DNA of 64,000 nucleotides from contig JAUKNK010001160.1 of the NCBI GenBank assembly GCA_030765055.1, positions 1 to 64,000 of the forward strand, in the 5' to 3' direction. The notes under the pieces are model-generated. The model saw only the letters and a program-made list of their open reading frames with translations. It had not been told where the DNA came from and made no database searches. Position numbers and translations under genes: made by a program. The DNA comes from Mantis religiosa (Eukaryota; Arthropoda; Insecta; Mantodea; Mantidae). Each line of letters starts with the position of its first letter. Position 1 is the stretch's first letter. Of this stretch, positions 34,245-46,022 are shown piece after piece.

Positions 34245-35539
34245 GAACTTTGAATTAATTGCTTCTAAAGTCACATTTCTTCATTTTGATTTTGCGTGGT
34301 TATATTTAACTATTAAATTTTGAAATAATTAAATAAAAATATCCCTATTATAGTAATTTTTGGCGTGGTTCATGTTTCAAGTACGACATATTATGTCATC
34401 CAACGGAGAGTTTGAAAATTTTCCGTTCTTGGCTAGTCCTTTTTTATTTCCATTGCAAGTGCTTATTTCAAAATGTTTTAGTGGTTTTAAGCATTTGTCC
34501 TAATTTGAAATCATTCCAGGACTAATAAAACTATTTTAGGTAACTTGGATAGAAGGATAACTTATATATTGTGAGTTTAATTAACTGTCACGTTTTGTAA
34601 TTACGGAAATAAATAAATATACATTTATTAGATCACATAACAATCTAAGCGTTAGTTAGACTTGTCTAAATTAATGTGCCTTTGTCATTGTGGACCTCCA
34701 TTATACTGAGTTTTGCAGTACTTATACTCACGAGTATGGAGTGAGCTTTCTGATGGCAGCAGTACTACTAAGAACATTATTTCCTTATTTCAGAAAAGTA
34801 TACATGTATTCGGTCATGCATTAAGAGAGGTACTTTTAGATCAACCCCAAAAAGCCCAAAAGTTGTCCTTAATACACTGTATAAACTAATTTACACACTT
34901 AGGAAATCAGAGCCGGAAATAGAGTACGCAACAATCTATTATAAAATCACGTATAATTACTGATGTCAAGTAAATGTGTCGGTCATAGTTTTGGTGGATG
35001 ATTATGAATTATTGTTGAAATATTTTAACAGAATGTTATAACAATTTATAGTTCCCTTACAAAGACCTTCTGAGGAAACTAAATTGTATAGAACCATCAG
35101 TTGCATAGCTGAAACTACCAAAAACGTTGTTTTATGTTTCGATGGACATTGAGACGAACTTTTTTGTTTGTTTCCTCAGTTGATGAATTACGTACTACAC
35201 GGTATCGGCATGGAAGTATTCCCCCATTGTATCGGTGCGATTAATCATTTTGCTGTGAATCAACAGCCGAAGTTACATTGGCGGTGTTACCAGCTGTTAC
35301 CAGCTGTGATGGGAGAAGAATAGCTTTTCTGCTTGGAACAGCAATATACCCAGCTGTTGTTGATGATAAGTTTGGGCAATTCATATCTTAATTTCACCTA
35401 CTCATTGCATTTTTGTTTATAGGAAAGTCAAATCCATTAACTTTGTACGTCATGATTTTACTTCTACGCTAAATTTACTGTTTCCACATCGTCTCTTACC
35501 TCTCTTACAAAGGCAGTTAAAAAGAGAAGAAAAATGGTG
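34245..35539. other. No recognised feature
   Basis: About 1.3 kb of AT-rich sequence. The only oddity is a tandem gttaccagct pair near 35287. Confidence 0.4.
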
Positions 35540-36016
35540 GTCAGAAGGTTCAGAAATTGAGCTAATTAAGAATATTGATTACCTTGAAGTAAGATTATCT
35601 AGTAATAGTGAATGGAGTGACCAAAAACGGAAAGCATTGGTAGATAGAAAAATGTGTATGAGTGTTAATAGATCATGTATTAATAAAATACCAAACATGC
35701 AAGTAAAATGGTTAGAAAGGGTGCTTGGTTCAATTTAGAAAGCAGAATGCTATATGGAATATAAATATGGGGGCCAGATGAAGGATGCAAAGCGATACAT
35801 GTTATAACTAGATTATTTTCTAGACCTATTTTAGACTTACCTAGATCTTCACCGAATGACACTGCTTTAATGGAATTAGGAAGATTAGGTTACAAAAGCA
35901 AGATGATGGAAAGAATTCTGAAACACTGGCTCAGAATATGCAATTTAGATAAGGAAAATATTGTTAAACACTGTTTGGTAGCACAAAAAAGAATAAATAG
36001 GAGAGAGACTTGGATA
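35540..36016 (+). pseudogene. LINE ORF, C-terminal part 1 (split by mariner)
   Basis: The plus strand reads EIELIKNIDYLEVRLSSN, NRSCINKIPNMQVKWL, then, after a stop and frameshift, YKYGGPDEGC, SRPILDLPRSSPNDTALMEL and ERILKHWLRICNLDKENIV. This lies C-terminal to the reverse transcriptase in a non-LTR element. It stops at 36016, where the mariner begins, and resumes at 37335. The clade is unclear. Confidence 0.75.
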
Positions 36017-37334
36017 GCATGTTTTTAAGTCAGTGCCGTTTTGGAATTAAAAAAGTCGTGCATAGATATCGCAATAATTTTATTTTTACATGAAAGCCTG
36101 TACCTTAATCTACTTTTCTACATCATTTCCGTGAATATTGAGGCACTTGTCATAACGTGGCACCAGTTTTTGAATACCCTCCTCATAAAATTCTGCCGCC
36201 TCACGTGTTAACCACTGTATCACAACTGTTTTGACTTCGTTATCGTCTTGAAGACGTTGACCGCCCAAATGTTTCTTCAAGTGTAGGAACAAATGGTAGT
36301 CCCTGGGCGCCAGATCAGGGCTATATGGAGGATGATCTACAGTTTCCCATTGAAAAGATTTAATGAGATCTTTGGTCCGATTAGCCACATGTGGACGGGC
36401 ATTGTCATGCAGCGAAACGATACCTTTACTCAACTTGCCACGTCCTTTGTTCTGGATTGCACGGCGCAGATTGTTCAATGTCTCACAATAAGAGTGATTG
36501 TCACATTACGAGGGAGAAACTCCACTAGCAATACTCTTTTTCTGTCCCAAAAAATTGTGCACATGATTTTCCGGGCAGAAATTGTTTGCTTAAACTTCAC
36601 TTTTGTGGGTGATGATGAATGTGGCCATTCCATGGATTGTTGTTTCGATTCTGGTGTGACGTAGGCCACCCATGTTTCGTCACCAGTAACAATTTGGTCT
36701 AAAATATCGACACCTTCAGTGTGGTATGGCTCAAGGAAGGTCAACGCATTGCCTAAACGTTGGGTTTTGTGCAAATCCGTCAACATTTTTGGAACCCAAC
36801 GTGAACACAATTTCCGGTACTTCAAATTCTTGGTCACAATGCGATACAAAACACTATGAGAATACTGAGGAAAATAGTCGCACAATTATGAAATTGTAGA
36901 GCGTCTGTTTTCTCTCATCTTTTCGTCCACTTTCTGCACCAAATCTTCAGTAACGACCGAAGGACGCGTACTCCGTTCTTCATCATGCACATTTGTGCGG
37001 TCATCTTTAAATGCTCTCACCCATTTCCTTACCATCCCATCACTCATAATGTTTTGTCCGTAAACTTCACAGATCTCACGATGAATATCGATCGGTTTTA
37101 CGCCTTTAGCACTGAGAAATCGTATAACAGCCCGTACTTCACAATCGGCGTGACTCACGATTGTCGGAGGCATCTTAAACACTCAGTAACCAACGTATAG
37201 AATGAAGAATCAGACTGGAATGGCGTCAGTACGTAGACAAGAGATGTAGGTAACCAGCGCGCATGCGCGGAACGCCGACCGTAGCGCTGCGGCGGCGGAA
37301 TCGCAAAACGGTACTGACTTAAAAAACATGCCTC
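36017..37334 (-). mobile_element. Mariner element, nearly complete, inserted in a LINE
   Basis: The left terminus is gcatgtttttaagtcagtgc after TA at 36015-36016. The right terminus, inverted, is cgaggcatgttttttaagtc, ending at 37334 before TA. The 1.32 kb length and transposase length are those of a complete mariner. The ends match the pattern of the derivative at 23374 only in the coding part, so these are related but distinct families. Confidence 0.92.
36110..37182 (-). pseudogene. Mariner transposase, nearly intact
   Basis: About 355 codons in order. The start region MFKMPPTIVSHADCEVRAV leads into the first helix-turn-helix (SAKGVKPIDIHREICEVYG) and MVRKWVRAFKDDRTNVHDEE. After one in-frame stop at 36886-36888 follow the second helix-turn-helix region, SRWVPKMLTDLHKTQR and GDETWVAYVTPESK with the first catalytic aspartate. 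After a frameshift near 36480 come LHDNARPH and YSPDLAPRDYHLF with the other two aspartates, 34 residues apart, and the end EEGIQKLVPRYDKCLN. Only these two lesions break the frame, so this is one of the youngest transposases in the window. The catalytic triad is preserved. Confidence 0.93.
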
Positions 37335-38075
37335 GTATAACATTCAAAAGATTTTATAAGAAATAGGTATTGGTGCATTATGGTTAGATAGCGGAAGAAT
37401 TGAAAAGGGATTCTGGAAAGAAGTAAAAACAAGAATTGAAGATATTGAAAGACAAGAATCACGGGCTAATCTTAATAACATAGGATCTCTGAAATTATAT
37501 AAAACACTGAAAAATGATTGGGGCAGAGAGAAACATCTGTGATAAAATAGGAAGAGAAGGGTTGGTATGGTTTACAACAGAAGTGCTATACTTAAAGGTT
37601 ATAAGGAATGGATGTATTTTGGAAAGATGTCCAATGAACGAGAAAGAAGATAGTACTTGGCATTATATTTTTGATTGTCAAAAACAAAATACTGTAGAGA
37701 CGAATTTCTTTTGCATAAGTGGAATAGCCTATCAAATGAAATAAAAGGCAAAAGAATTTTGAATCTAACATCAGAAGGAAACATAATAAAACTGAAAAAA
37801 TTTATTGGCAAGGTAAGACAAAAATGGGTTTGGAAAACCGGGAAGACTAATGAGAACAACTAGAAAAAATGGCAGAAGGTATAAAATGAAACAGAAATAT
37901 ATATACCAGGTTTTAAAATGCTTCATTATATACAGAACTTTGGTTAATTATAATGGGGCATGGGAATATGCAACTCCAAAATGAGGAGTATGTAAGATAT
38001 TGTATTTATCGTATATTAATTGTGTTGTATAGGTATGAAGTTGTATACGATATATAATAAACTAAACAACTAAAA
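37335..38075 (+). pseudogene. LINE ORF, C-terminal part 2 and 3' end
   Basis: Continues the LINE after the mariner. The frames give KLYKTLKNDWG, KIGREGLVWFTTEVLYLKV, then CPMNEKEDSTWHYIFDC, a C/H-rich knuckle-like motif, and HKWNSLSNEIKGKRIL and IGKVRQKWVWKTGK. The same blocks occur in the LINE at 59440 (REGFAWARTRVRNLKGI, KWDSLGGEEVIRKIL). Several frameshifts are present. No poly(A) tail is visible near 38075. Confidence 0.82.
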
Positions 38076-38589
38076 ATAAACTAACAAGCTACAAAAGGCA
38101 GTTGTTTTGGTGCAGGTTGATAAAATTTACCCTTTGGAAGGATTTCACCAAGTACTTGGTGAGAAGACGTACCTTCTGAAGCTATCTCGGTTTTTTCCTA
38201 CATTGGGAATGTATAAACAAGCATTAGTATGTATTAAATCCTTGGTAGGCACAGCGTCGCTCTCGAGTCTCTCCTTCATCCCTTCCTCCCAATGAGGCGC
38301 AAAGATCCACTATGACCTATTATGTGTTTCAAATGGGAAGAGTTCTCGAGTCCAGCTAATCAGATGCCGTATCACTCTCAGTTTTGCCAGCTTGTTACCC
38401 CACTCCCTTTATATTTCCCTCTCTCTCGCACACTCAACATGCACGTCTGCTTGGTGCAGACGTAAGGGTAAGCAAGTTATATTTTAAAAGCTTTTAAAAT
38501 TGCCAAAATCAAAATGGGAGAGAGCATATCCCAAATTATGTGTACCTTTTAAATACTATAACTATAATTATAGTTTATGAATTGCCTGT
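38076..38589. other. No recognised feature
   Basis: About 500 bp without coding or repeat signal. Confidence 0.4.
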
Positions 38590-39080
38590 TTTTCTAATTC
38601 AATGGAACTGCCAGTGGCTCATCCATATCGCTGTCAGTGTCACTTCCGTCAAGAGACAATTCGTCATTGTTACTGTCTTCACCGTCTGTGTCCTGCAAAT
38701 TTATGATTATAGGTTCCAAAATCTCGTCACGTGCTATTTCTTTCTTAAAATCGTCTTCTTTAAGGTTTTCTGTATGCCTTGTGCAGTTTTCCCAGTCCTG
38801 TTGTGTTACCTTGTCAATTTCTTTGTGAACAAATCGCTTAGCGTCCATCAGTTTAAAAGTATTATTTCTGTTTGCAAACCCCCTTTTTATTTGAGCCCAC
38901 ACCAACTCAATTGGATTATATTGGCAGTGGTAAGGTGGGAGACGTATTACCTGTGTCCCATTTCAATTGCAAGTTGATCCAGCTGATACACTTTTTCCGT
39001 GTTTTTAAACGCAATTACTCTTTACAATAACTCATGTTTAGTTTCTGTTTCAGAAAACATTGTGAAGAACGTGCACAAGT
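38590..39080 (-). pseudogene. IS630-like (DDE_3) transposase, C-terminal fragment
   Basis: The minus strand reads EKVYQLDQLAIEMGH, a frameshift near 38950, then RLPPYHCQYNPIELVWAQIK, where NPIE carries the last catalytic glutamate. It continues RGFANRNNTFKLMDAK, IDKVTQQDWENCTRHT and an acidic tail DTDGEDSNNDELSLDGSD. The acidic tail and the YNPIELVW block mark the insect IS630/Tc1-like family also seen at 27830 and 54541. The N-terminal part is absent. Confidence 0.85.
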
Positions 39081-42000
39081 TAAAAATAATACTTCGAGCC
39101 TGACTTCACTATATCTGCCTTTTTGACTTGCCACTAATTTCACCGGAAGAAGCCATTGCACTATTTAACCCTTACTCTACTGTTGTGTAAAGAACAATTG
39201 AATTATATTGATCTGAACTCTCCAAAGAAAATAAACACTTCTTATGCAGGATTCATTCATAAACATAAGCATGCAGCATTCCACAGGCTAGCAGGAAATG
39301 AAGTGTTTGCTCTTCCTGAAATTTAACACCTTGATTTATTCACAAGATTATTATATCACGTCATGTCAGTAGTTTAAATTTCAGTTCTGAGTAATTGAAA
39401 GTATATGTACATACATACACACCAACCACTTTGAACTCTCTAGAATAAATAGAGATTACGAACCATTCATAAATAAAGATATAATGTGACCAGACACGTT
39501 CTGCCGTGGCAGCAGGAAATTTGTTTCCTCTCGCTCGAATTGGATTATTCAAAGTAATTCTTTTATCACGTCATGGCAAACAGTTTCGTTTCAGTTCTGA
39601 GTAATTACAAATATACATACACGCATACATGCCAACAAATAATGATATTCATACAGTGCTTACGTCGCGATTTATTGCTATAATACAGGTAATAGTGGTG
39701 TATTTATTTGTATTAGAAAAACTATTTGATCTAAAAATATGGGGTTTTCATGGTTATCTTAGACACATTACTCTCTACCTTCCACATGGATCAGATTTGG
39801 CAAAATATAAATTTTTGTCTTAGCTTGAACAGTATTTCATACAGGTGGATTAGGTTGGCACTCGTCACACATCACTTAGGGGGAATGCAATACAACACCG
39901 CAGGACTCCGATTGGTTGGTCACCTAGTAGCGCTCAAGGACAAACAGCTTCCCATTTTGAATGCGTTGCTATGCTACAGTTATTGAAAAACTGCTCCACC
40001 CGTCTGAGAACTTCTAAATCTCCACCAATGTTTGTGGTTAATCGTAATAAATGTTATAGGTAACGTGCTTCGAACTAATTAAAAGAAGTACTTTAAGTGA
40101 AGCAAGTTTAATAAGACTGGTTTCAAAAATACATCAATACTCAGATTGAATGAGAGCTTACGCCATAAGTGTGTTCTTTTTAATGCCTTTCTTTCTGATC
40201 TATGAAATCCAGATGTCCCCCATTAACTATAAACTATACGTGTATGAAGTTGTAACAGTAGAACGTCCTTCGTTACAGAATATCGAGTTTTATCGATCAA
40301 ATTAAAAGATACTCGCTTGTAAGCCATATACGGACCACACTATACATTAATTCTTTGTGCGATTTAACCGCAAAGGATGGTATCTAGAATACGTGTATAT
40401 GCAATTGATGTAATGCCAGGTTATGGTTTACTGCCTTGGTGGACGAATGTGAAATAAAAATACACATCTTGGTCAGTGGTAGATATTAACGCTTTTGTTC
40501 GGAAAACGCGCACGAGGGAAATGGTCCATTCGCAAGATGGGATGTCGCTTATCATTGTATTTGTTCACGATATATTTGCCGTTCTATCTCGCGCAGTTTA
40601 TTGCTTTCTGTTTCATTTCATTCTTTCCATCGAATTTGGCCTTTATGCTCCCGTTACATTGTTTTCATTTCGTTTCTATAACTTTCTGCTAGCTTTCCGA
40701 GTTTACCACTTGTGAATAATACCCAATAACTTCTTTTTCTATTATTTGATTATATTTATACCTATGCATATAGCTATAGCTTCTTTCTTTGGACAATGCT
40801 TGGATCAAAATGTTAATAGCTTGCCAACAATACACATATGGCAAAGCGAATGGAAATGTGCATGATAAATATGTGAATATATTTGTTTTTTGTTTAGCAT
40901 TACTCTTTAGTAAAAGAATATATATCTGATATTACCAAAAGGAGACATTTTAAGGAACTTTTTCTGGACGATATGTAAATTACTTATATCTACGTCATGT
41001 TCATGCTATGCTGCGTGAAAATTTAAAATTGCTTCACTTTCTCTCTTTTAAATGCAAATGTTATTGGAATACATTTAATCCAGCTATATGTCTATTTATT
41101 GTTGCACACATACTGTTTAAGCATATTTGGTACTTGAATGCCACCATTAAACCTCAGCTTTAAAGCATGCAGCAGTTACGTATTGTCACTGGAATCATTA
41201 GCCAGAGCTTACAGTCACTTTCACCTTTTAGAAGTACACAGAGTAGATACGTCTGTCTAATGCTCCTTTGTGTCTCTGTTGCACGCACCACTTGGAACTA
41301 CGCAAACTTCTCAGCATTCACTGCTCGCAGAAAAATACTTATAACTGCACAACTACCCGGACAGCTTACCCAAAACTCTGATGTTTACTGGTCAACTCAC
41401 AATTAGCAACTGACTTCAGGATCGCTTTCACGCTCCCCTATTATAGCATGCTGGTCACAGAAGAATGTTCGCGATACCGATATCGCTGGAATCGAAGAAG
41501 TGGAACATCGCCGAAGTCGAATACTCCAGCTGCCGAAATGGAAACTCTGAGCGCCAGCGCGATATAACAAAGGGACTACTCCTGGTTCATGATATGAGTG
41601 ACTGTCTTTGAATGTTCCTCTTTTACTTCTTTCACGGGAAACAAAACCAGTGGAATGTTAATTCCTTAACGGTAGGTATTCGCTGCCACCATGACAGAAT
41701 ATTCTTTCGACGCAAGCAACCATCTCGCCTTAAATTGTTAATTTGATTGCTCAAGTTAAACAGGCGTGACAAGTGCAGCTGAGGCTGACGCAATTGACTT
41801 TGTAACTGCCTTTGAAAGCTCGAATGAATGAATCAAAGGGCTGTAATTTTCTGGGGAGACTATGACCGCGCCACTGAAGATGTCTGTGAACGAAACATCT
41901 GTAAATAACTCAAAATAGAATGATCATTATAACTAAAATAATTTTCTTTTCACATATGTCATTTATTATTCTTAAGCTTTAGTTACTCATGCAATATGCT

Positions 42001-42244
42001 GTCATATTGGCAAACATGAAGCTGTTATGGTGAAGAAAAGAGTTGAGTCGACTAACTAAACCGCCTAGTGGATCTGTCCCTGTGTAATCTATTGGCTGGA
42101 GGGGCTGTAGAGGACAGCTGAGAGTTCACATCAGGAAGCTAGAAGCGACTTGTATTATTGCTATGCAAAAGACCTTTCAAAACTATAACTCGGGTGGTTT
42201 CCAGTTCGAGAAGCATCTCCTGCGCACAACAGGTATATAAACCA
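39081..42244. other. Long stretch with no recognised feature
   Basis: About 3.2 kb, the longest unexplained region. Frames are short and hydrophobic (for example 40476-40715) without a family pattern. Two similar stretches, near 39360-39420 and 39570-39630, share cagttctgagtaatt, suggesting a local duplication. Confidence 0.45.
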
Positions 42245-42545
42245 ACAGAAGACAAGACAAGAAAGGAAGGCAAGACAAGACAAGACAAGACAAGGACAAG
42301 ACAACAAAGGAAGGCAAGACAAGAAAGGAAGGCAAGACAAGAAAGGAAGGCAAGACAAGAAAGGAAGGCAAGACAAGAAAGGAAGGCAAGACAAGAAAGG
42401 AAGGCAAGACAAGAAAGGAAGGTAAGACAAGGCAAGACAAGACAAGACAATGCAAGACAAGATCAGATAAGACAAGACGAGACAAGGCAAGACAAGGCAA
42501 GACAAGAAAGGAAAGCAAGACAAGACAAGGCAATTTAAGACAAGG
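42245..42545. repeat. Purine-rich minisatellite
   Basis: Two interwoven units: an 18 bp unit acaagaaaggaaggcaag repeated about seven times (42310-42430), flanked by 5 bp GACAA repeats. The strand is almost free of T. Long frames on both strands here are artefacts of the repeat. Confidence 0.95.
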
Positions 42546-43817
42546 CAGAACATAAGACTTTAACAGCAGCAAAAGCTGAGTTCCACAATATTCCCACTCA
42601 GAGAGTAATTGGTCTCTAAATTAACCAAACAGAGTACTTTACGTACACCAAGGTGTAATGGGTACAGTGTTCTACCACAGTAGTTTAGAGGGGCAACAAT
42701 CACCCTCCTCACCACTACCAACCTAAAACAAAAACAGTCACGCTACAAAATCTTGTCCAAAGATGTTCCTATCTACGGTAAACTCCAATGAGGATGGGCA
42801 CGCAGCAAAATCATTCTGGCTTACTAAAGCCTGCCAGCAGATTAAATAAAGCATTACATTTTTATTGTATAAATAAAGTTCAATAACAGCTTCAGTGTTA
42901 TACTCTGAATATACTATCCGGACGGACGGTTGGACGAACGGAAATACAAGACGGTAGTGTGAGTTATACAGTTTGTGTTTTGAGCTTCGAGCGTTAGTTG
43001 AATAAACTCCGTGGGGAAGCCTACATGCACTCACATTAGTACATATGGCCATAGACAGCCACCCGATGTTTTTGTTTGATTTTTAAGGTTCTTTAGTACA
43101 AATACCTCAAGGCAGCGACGAAGGATGGCTTTAAACTATCCCCTTCATGTTACGTGCGGTTAGTTGCCATACGTTTTTATATATTGGAGGTATTTCATTA
43201 GGGTAGATGTCAAGAGCAAAAAGGAGACGAAGGGAGAAGGACGTATAACCACATTTGATCATCTCAGAGTACTGTGTTGCTATATCAATATTTAGATTTT
43301 GGGAATACAATGGCATTAACAAGGAAAAATGTAAGAGAAATAAAAAAAAAAAAAAAGCTGGAACCGAACCCGTCGTATAACACGACAAAATGATTCGACG
43401 TATTGGGAAAGATTCCAAACACAGAGATGTATTCGTGAGTTATCGAACATACACTATGAGTCCAGAGTATGCAAACTCTATTCAGATATAATCACAGCAA
43501 CTTGTCATACATCGCCAAGCGCGAGAAATCATATATGAAGAGACCGAATATTTTAACGAGGAGAAAGATAGAATAAAAATACTTTGTGATTTCTCAGTAG
43601 ATATTGTTGATCTAGAAATTGTCTGTGGTTGTACTTACAGATTTTAATCGTCCAAGTACGTTGAATTTATTTTATATAATGTGATTTAAACCAAAGCTAT
43701 AATAATGACGTTATTTCTAGTTCTATTTTTCATTCAGATTCATCATTATTAAACTAACAATAGATTATGTTTCATTAGTTAGATATGTAAAATTACATAA
43801 ACATAAGTTTTTATAGC
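42546..43817. other. No recognised feature
   Basis: About 1.3 kb with an A-run near 43341-43357 and no coding signal. Confidence 0.4.
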
Positions 43818-43821
43818 TTAA

Positions 43822-44967
43822 GGGGGGACGTATGCAAATTTTCAGGGTCTTACATAAATAGCCATAAAATCCAAAGTTTTCAAGTTAGAGAAGTGAAACT
43901 TAGTATACTCATTTAAGATAATAAAGTTAATATGAACATTTTTTTCATAATTTTCCATTGTTTATAACTAATGCTATATATTTTTCTATATGCAGAGATA
44001 TTTACAAATATAAGCCCATTTTTGTTTTCAAAATTCATATATGCTATCTTTCTGGAATTTGGTATGTTATTTTAAAACACACTAAAAATGTATTTGTTGG
44101 ATTTAAATTTCTTATTGAAGCTGTACATAATTTTAAAAAATATATGTTAATCATATGCATCCTTTAAAAATTAAAATAATTTCATATATTTTGTATCATC
44201 ACATTCCATCTGGAGCTTAATCTTAAATTCTAGAACCAACAAAAAGTTCACTGTGGCATAAGAAACCTGTGTGCTAAGCTGCATCATTGTAGATGAAGTA
44301 GTTTGAAGGAAAAATGGGTTGAAGTTGTAGAAAATGCAAGTTACGGGGAAAGACAATTAAAAGTACAATAAGTATTGTTCAGTTTGCCTTTTAATTTTAA
44401 GTCAGAACTTCCCATATCCATAGTCTGTATCCTCATTCTGGTCTTCTTCAGCCTTTCCTTTTAAATTGCTTTTCTATCTTGCTTCTTTCTGCATTAATTT
44501 CATAGCTCTTTCTGCACCAGCGATGCGAACGTTGTCGATACTCTGAAAAATTGTTTCCATAAACACACCAGGTTGATACCCTAACTGATGCATAACTTTC
44601 TTTCTGCCAAAATTCACATCATTAAACAGTATTGCAGCATCAAATGTAGCAATTTTCACCACTATGGAAGACACAAATGATGTTTTGGGACACCTTTTTA
44701 CATATCAAACTGTTGAGGCTTTCATTTAGATTTTGTGTCTCTCCATAGAGACATTTTTTTAGCAAGTCTGGTTATGCTAAGAATTGGTAGGTGGGCTTTA
44801 TAGATTCCAAGACAGCTAATGGAAGACTATGTGTTGCTACTGTTTAAAGGTACATACAGACCACGTACAGTTATAATATTTTGGTGTTTGATAGCTAACA
44901 CTATATACTATTTTACAAAATAACAAAACAATTTAAGTTTTTTGAACATTTTCTCGTACGTTCCCCC
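43822..44967 (-). mobile_element. TTAA-flanked, Kolobok-like DNA transposon
   Basis: Termini are ggggggacgtatgcaaattt at 43822 and, inverted, gggggaacgtacgagaaaat ending at 44967. TTAA lies at 43818-43821 and 44968-44971. The terminus block GGGACGTATG resembles GGGACGTGTG of the element at 9352. The 1,146 bp copy keeps only the C-terminal end of a transposase. Confidence 0.85.
44400..44770 (-). pseudogene. Kolobok-like transposase, C-terminal fragment
   Basis: The minus strand reads CLYGETQNLNESLNSLI, a frameshift, then IATFDAAILFNDVNFGRK, HQLGYQPGVFMETIF and IDNVRIAGAERAMKLM. One in-frame stop is followed by an acidic end EEDQNEDTDYGYGKF. The TQNxNESxN block, the FNDG-like stretch and the YGxGxF ending are shared by a transposase family common in insects and cnidarians that I associate with Kolobok. 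Its function would be TTAA-directed transposition. The catalytic parts upstream are missing. Confidence 0.75.
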
Positions 44968-45117
44968 TTAACATTGTGATGCATTTAAATCATGTGGTTT
45001 ATAATACAACCATACCCTATTTGTACAGATTCATCGTGCTTGAGAAAATTAGTCGTATTATCATATAGTAACTATAATTACAGGAACTAATTAAGAAGAA
45101 AGTATTTCCAATAATGC

Positions 45118-45304
45118 AGGGTGAGTTACTTGGATAAGGTTTTTTCCGGGGTTTTCCCTTATCCTAAAAGACGAATGTCGGGTAACTCTAAACTCTATGG
45201 ACCCTGGACTCATTTAAGCATCATTTCACCCATTCCATTCATCGTCTGATATGACTTAACATTGAAACACGTAAATTACAAAAAAAAAAAAAAAAAAAAA
45301 AAAA
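45118..45304 (+). mobile_element. SINE A, headless, with poly(A) tail
   Basis: Starts at gggtgagttacttggataag, exactly after the tRNA head, and ends in about 24 A residues. It shares this start point with the copy at 50982, as expected from 5' truncation during reverse transcription. Confidence 0.85.
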
Positions 45305-46020
45305 GAAACAGAAGTCTAAAATCATTGCTAATTATCGGGAAAAGGATTGTATTACTGTAACAGGAAGTTTGAGATTGATGACTTGTTTACGACAATAACA
45401 GCAATGAGAATAAGACATCTTTCAGTGACAGAACATTGCTGATATTATATTTGACAGCTTTGCAAGTTGAGTAAATCATCTCTTCAGAAATTGTTCCCGG
45501 TCTTCATTGTTCACACTAGAAAATTAGATATATCACCGTGCACTTCTCATAGTTGAAATAGTCATTTAATAACTATAGTGTAGTGATTAATTTGGTTGGT
45601 TTTCTCACTTTTCCATTATGAAAATTTCAGAAGTTAGGACTATTAATCTGCATTTCATTATTTGGAAAAAATATTACAATAATTAATTACGTGACTACGT
45701 ATTTAATGCATTTGTAAACATTGAGGTTATCTCTTATGATTATGCACCCGTGTTGGGTATAATAAATGGCTAACCTTACATATCAGACACGTAACTTCCA
45801 ACTGCTCGATTTGTGTTTCGTCACTTACTGTACGCGAACTTACTAATATTTCACTCTTCTTATCACCAGGTAAAGAAACGATCGCAGCGCTGGTCACTGA
45901 AGACCATTACGCCTCAACACTTTGTCGAGTAGTGCAAGTTTGTTTGCAGGTAAATCTATAGCTGTATTGCTACTATGTAAATGCTATCCTTGACCAGCAA
46001 TAGATGACATCACTGAAATA
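45305..46020. other. No recognised feature
   Basis: About 700 bp without coding or repeat signal. Confidence 0.4.
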
Positions 46021-46022
46021 TA

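Noticed and set aside
42139..42572. Long frames on both strands rich in KARQ or LSCL
   Set aside because: They follow the purine-rich minisatellite exactly and have no independent coding signal.
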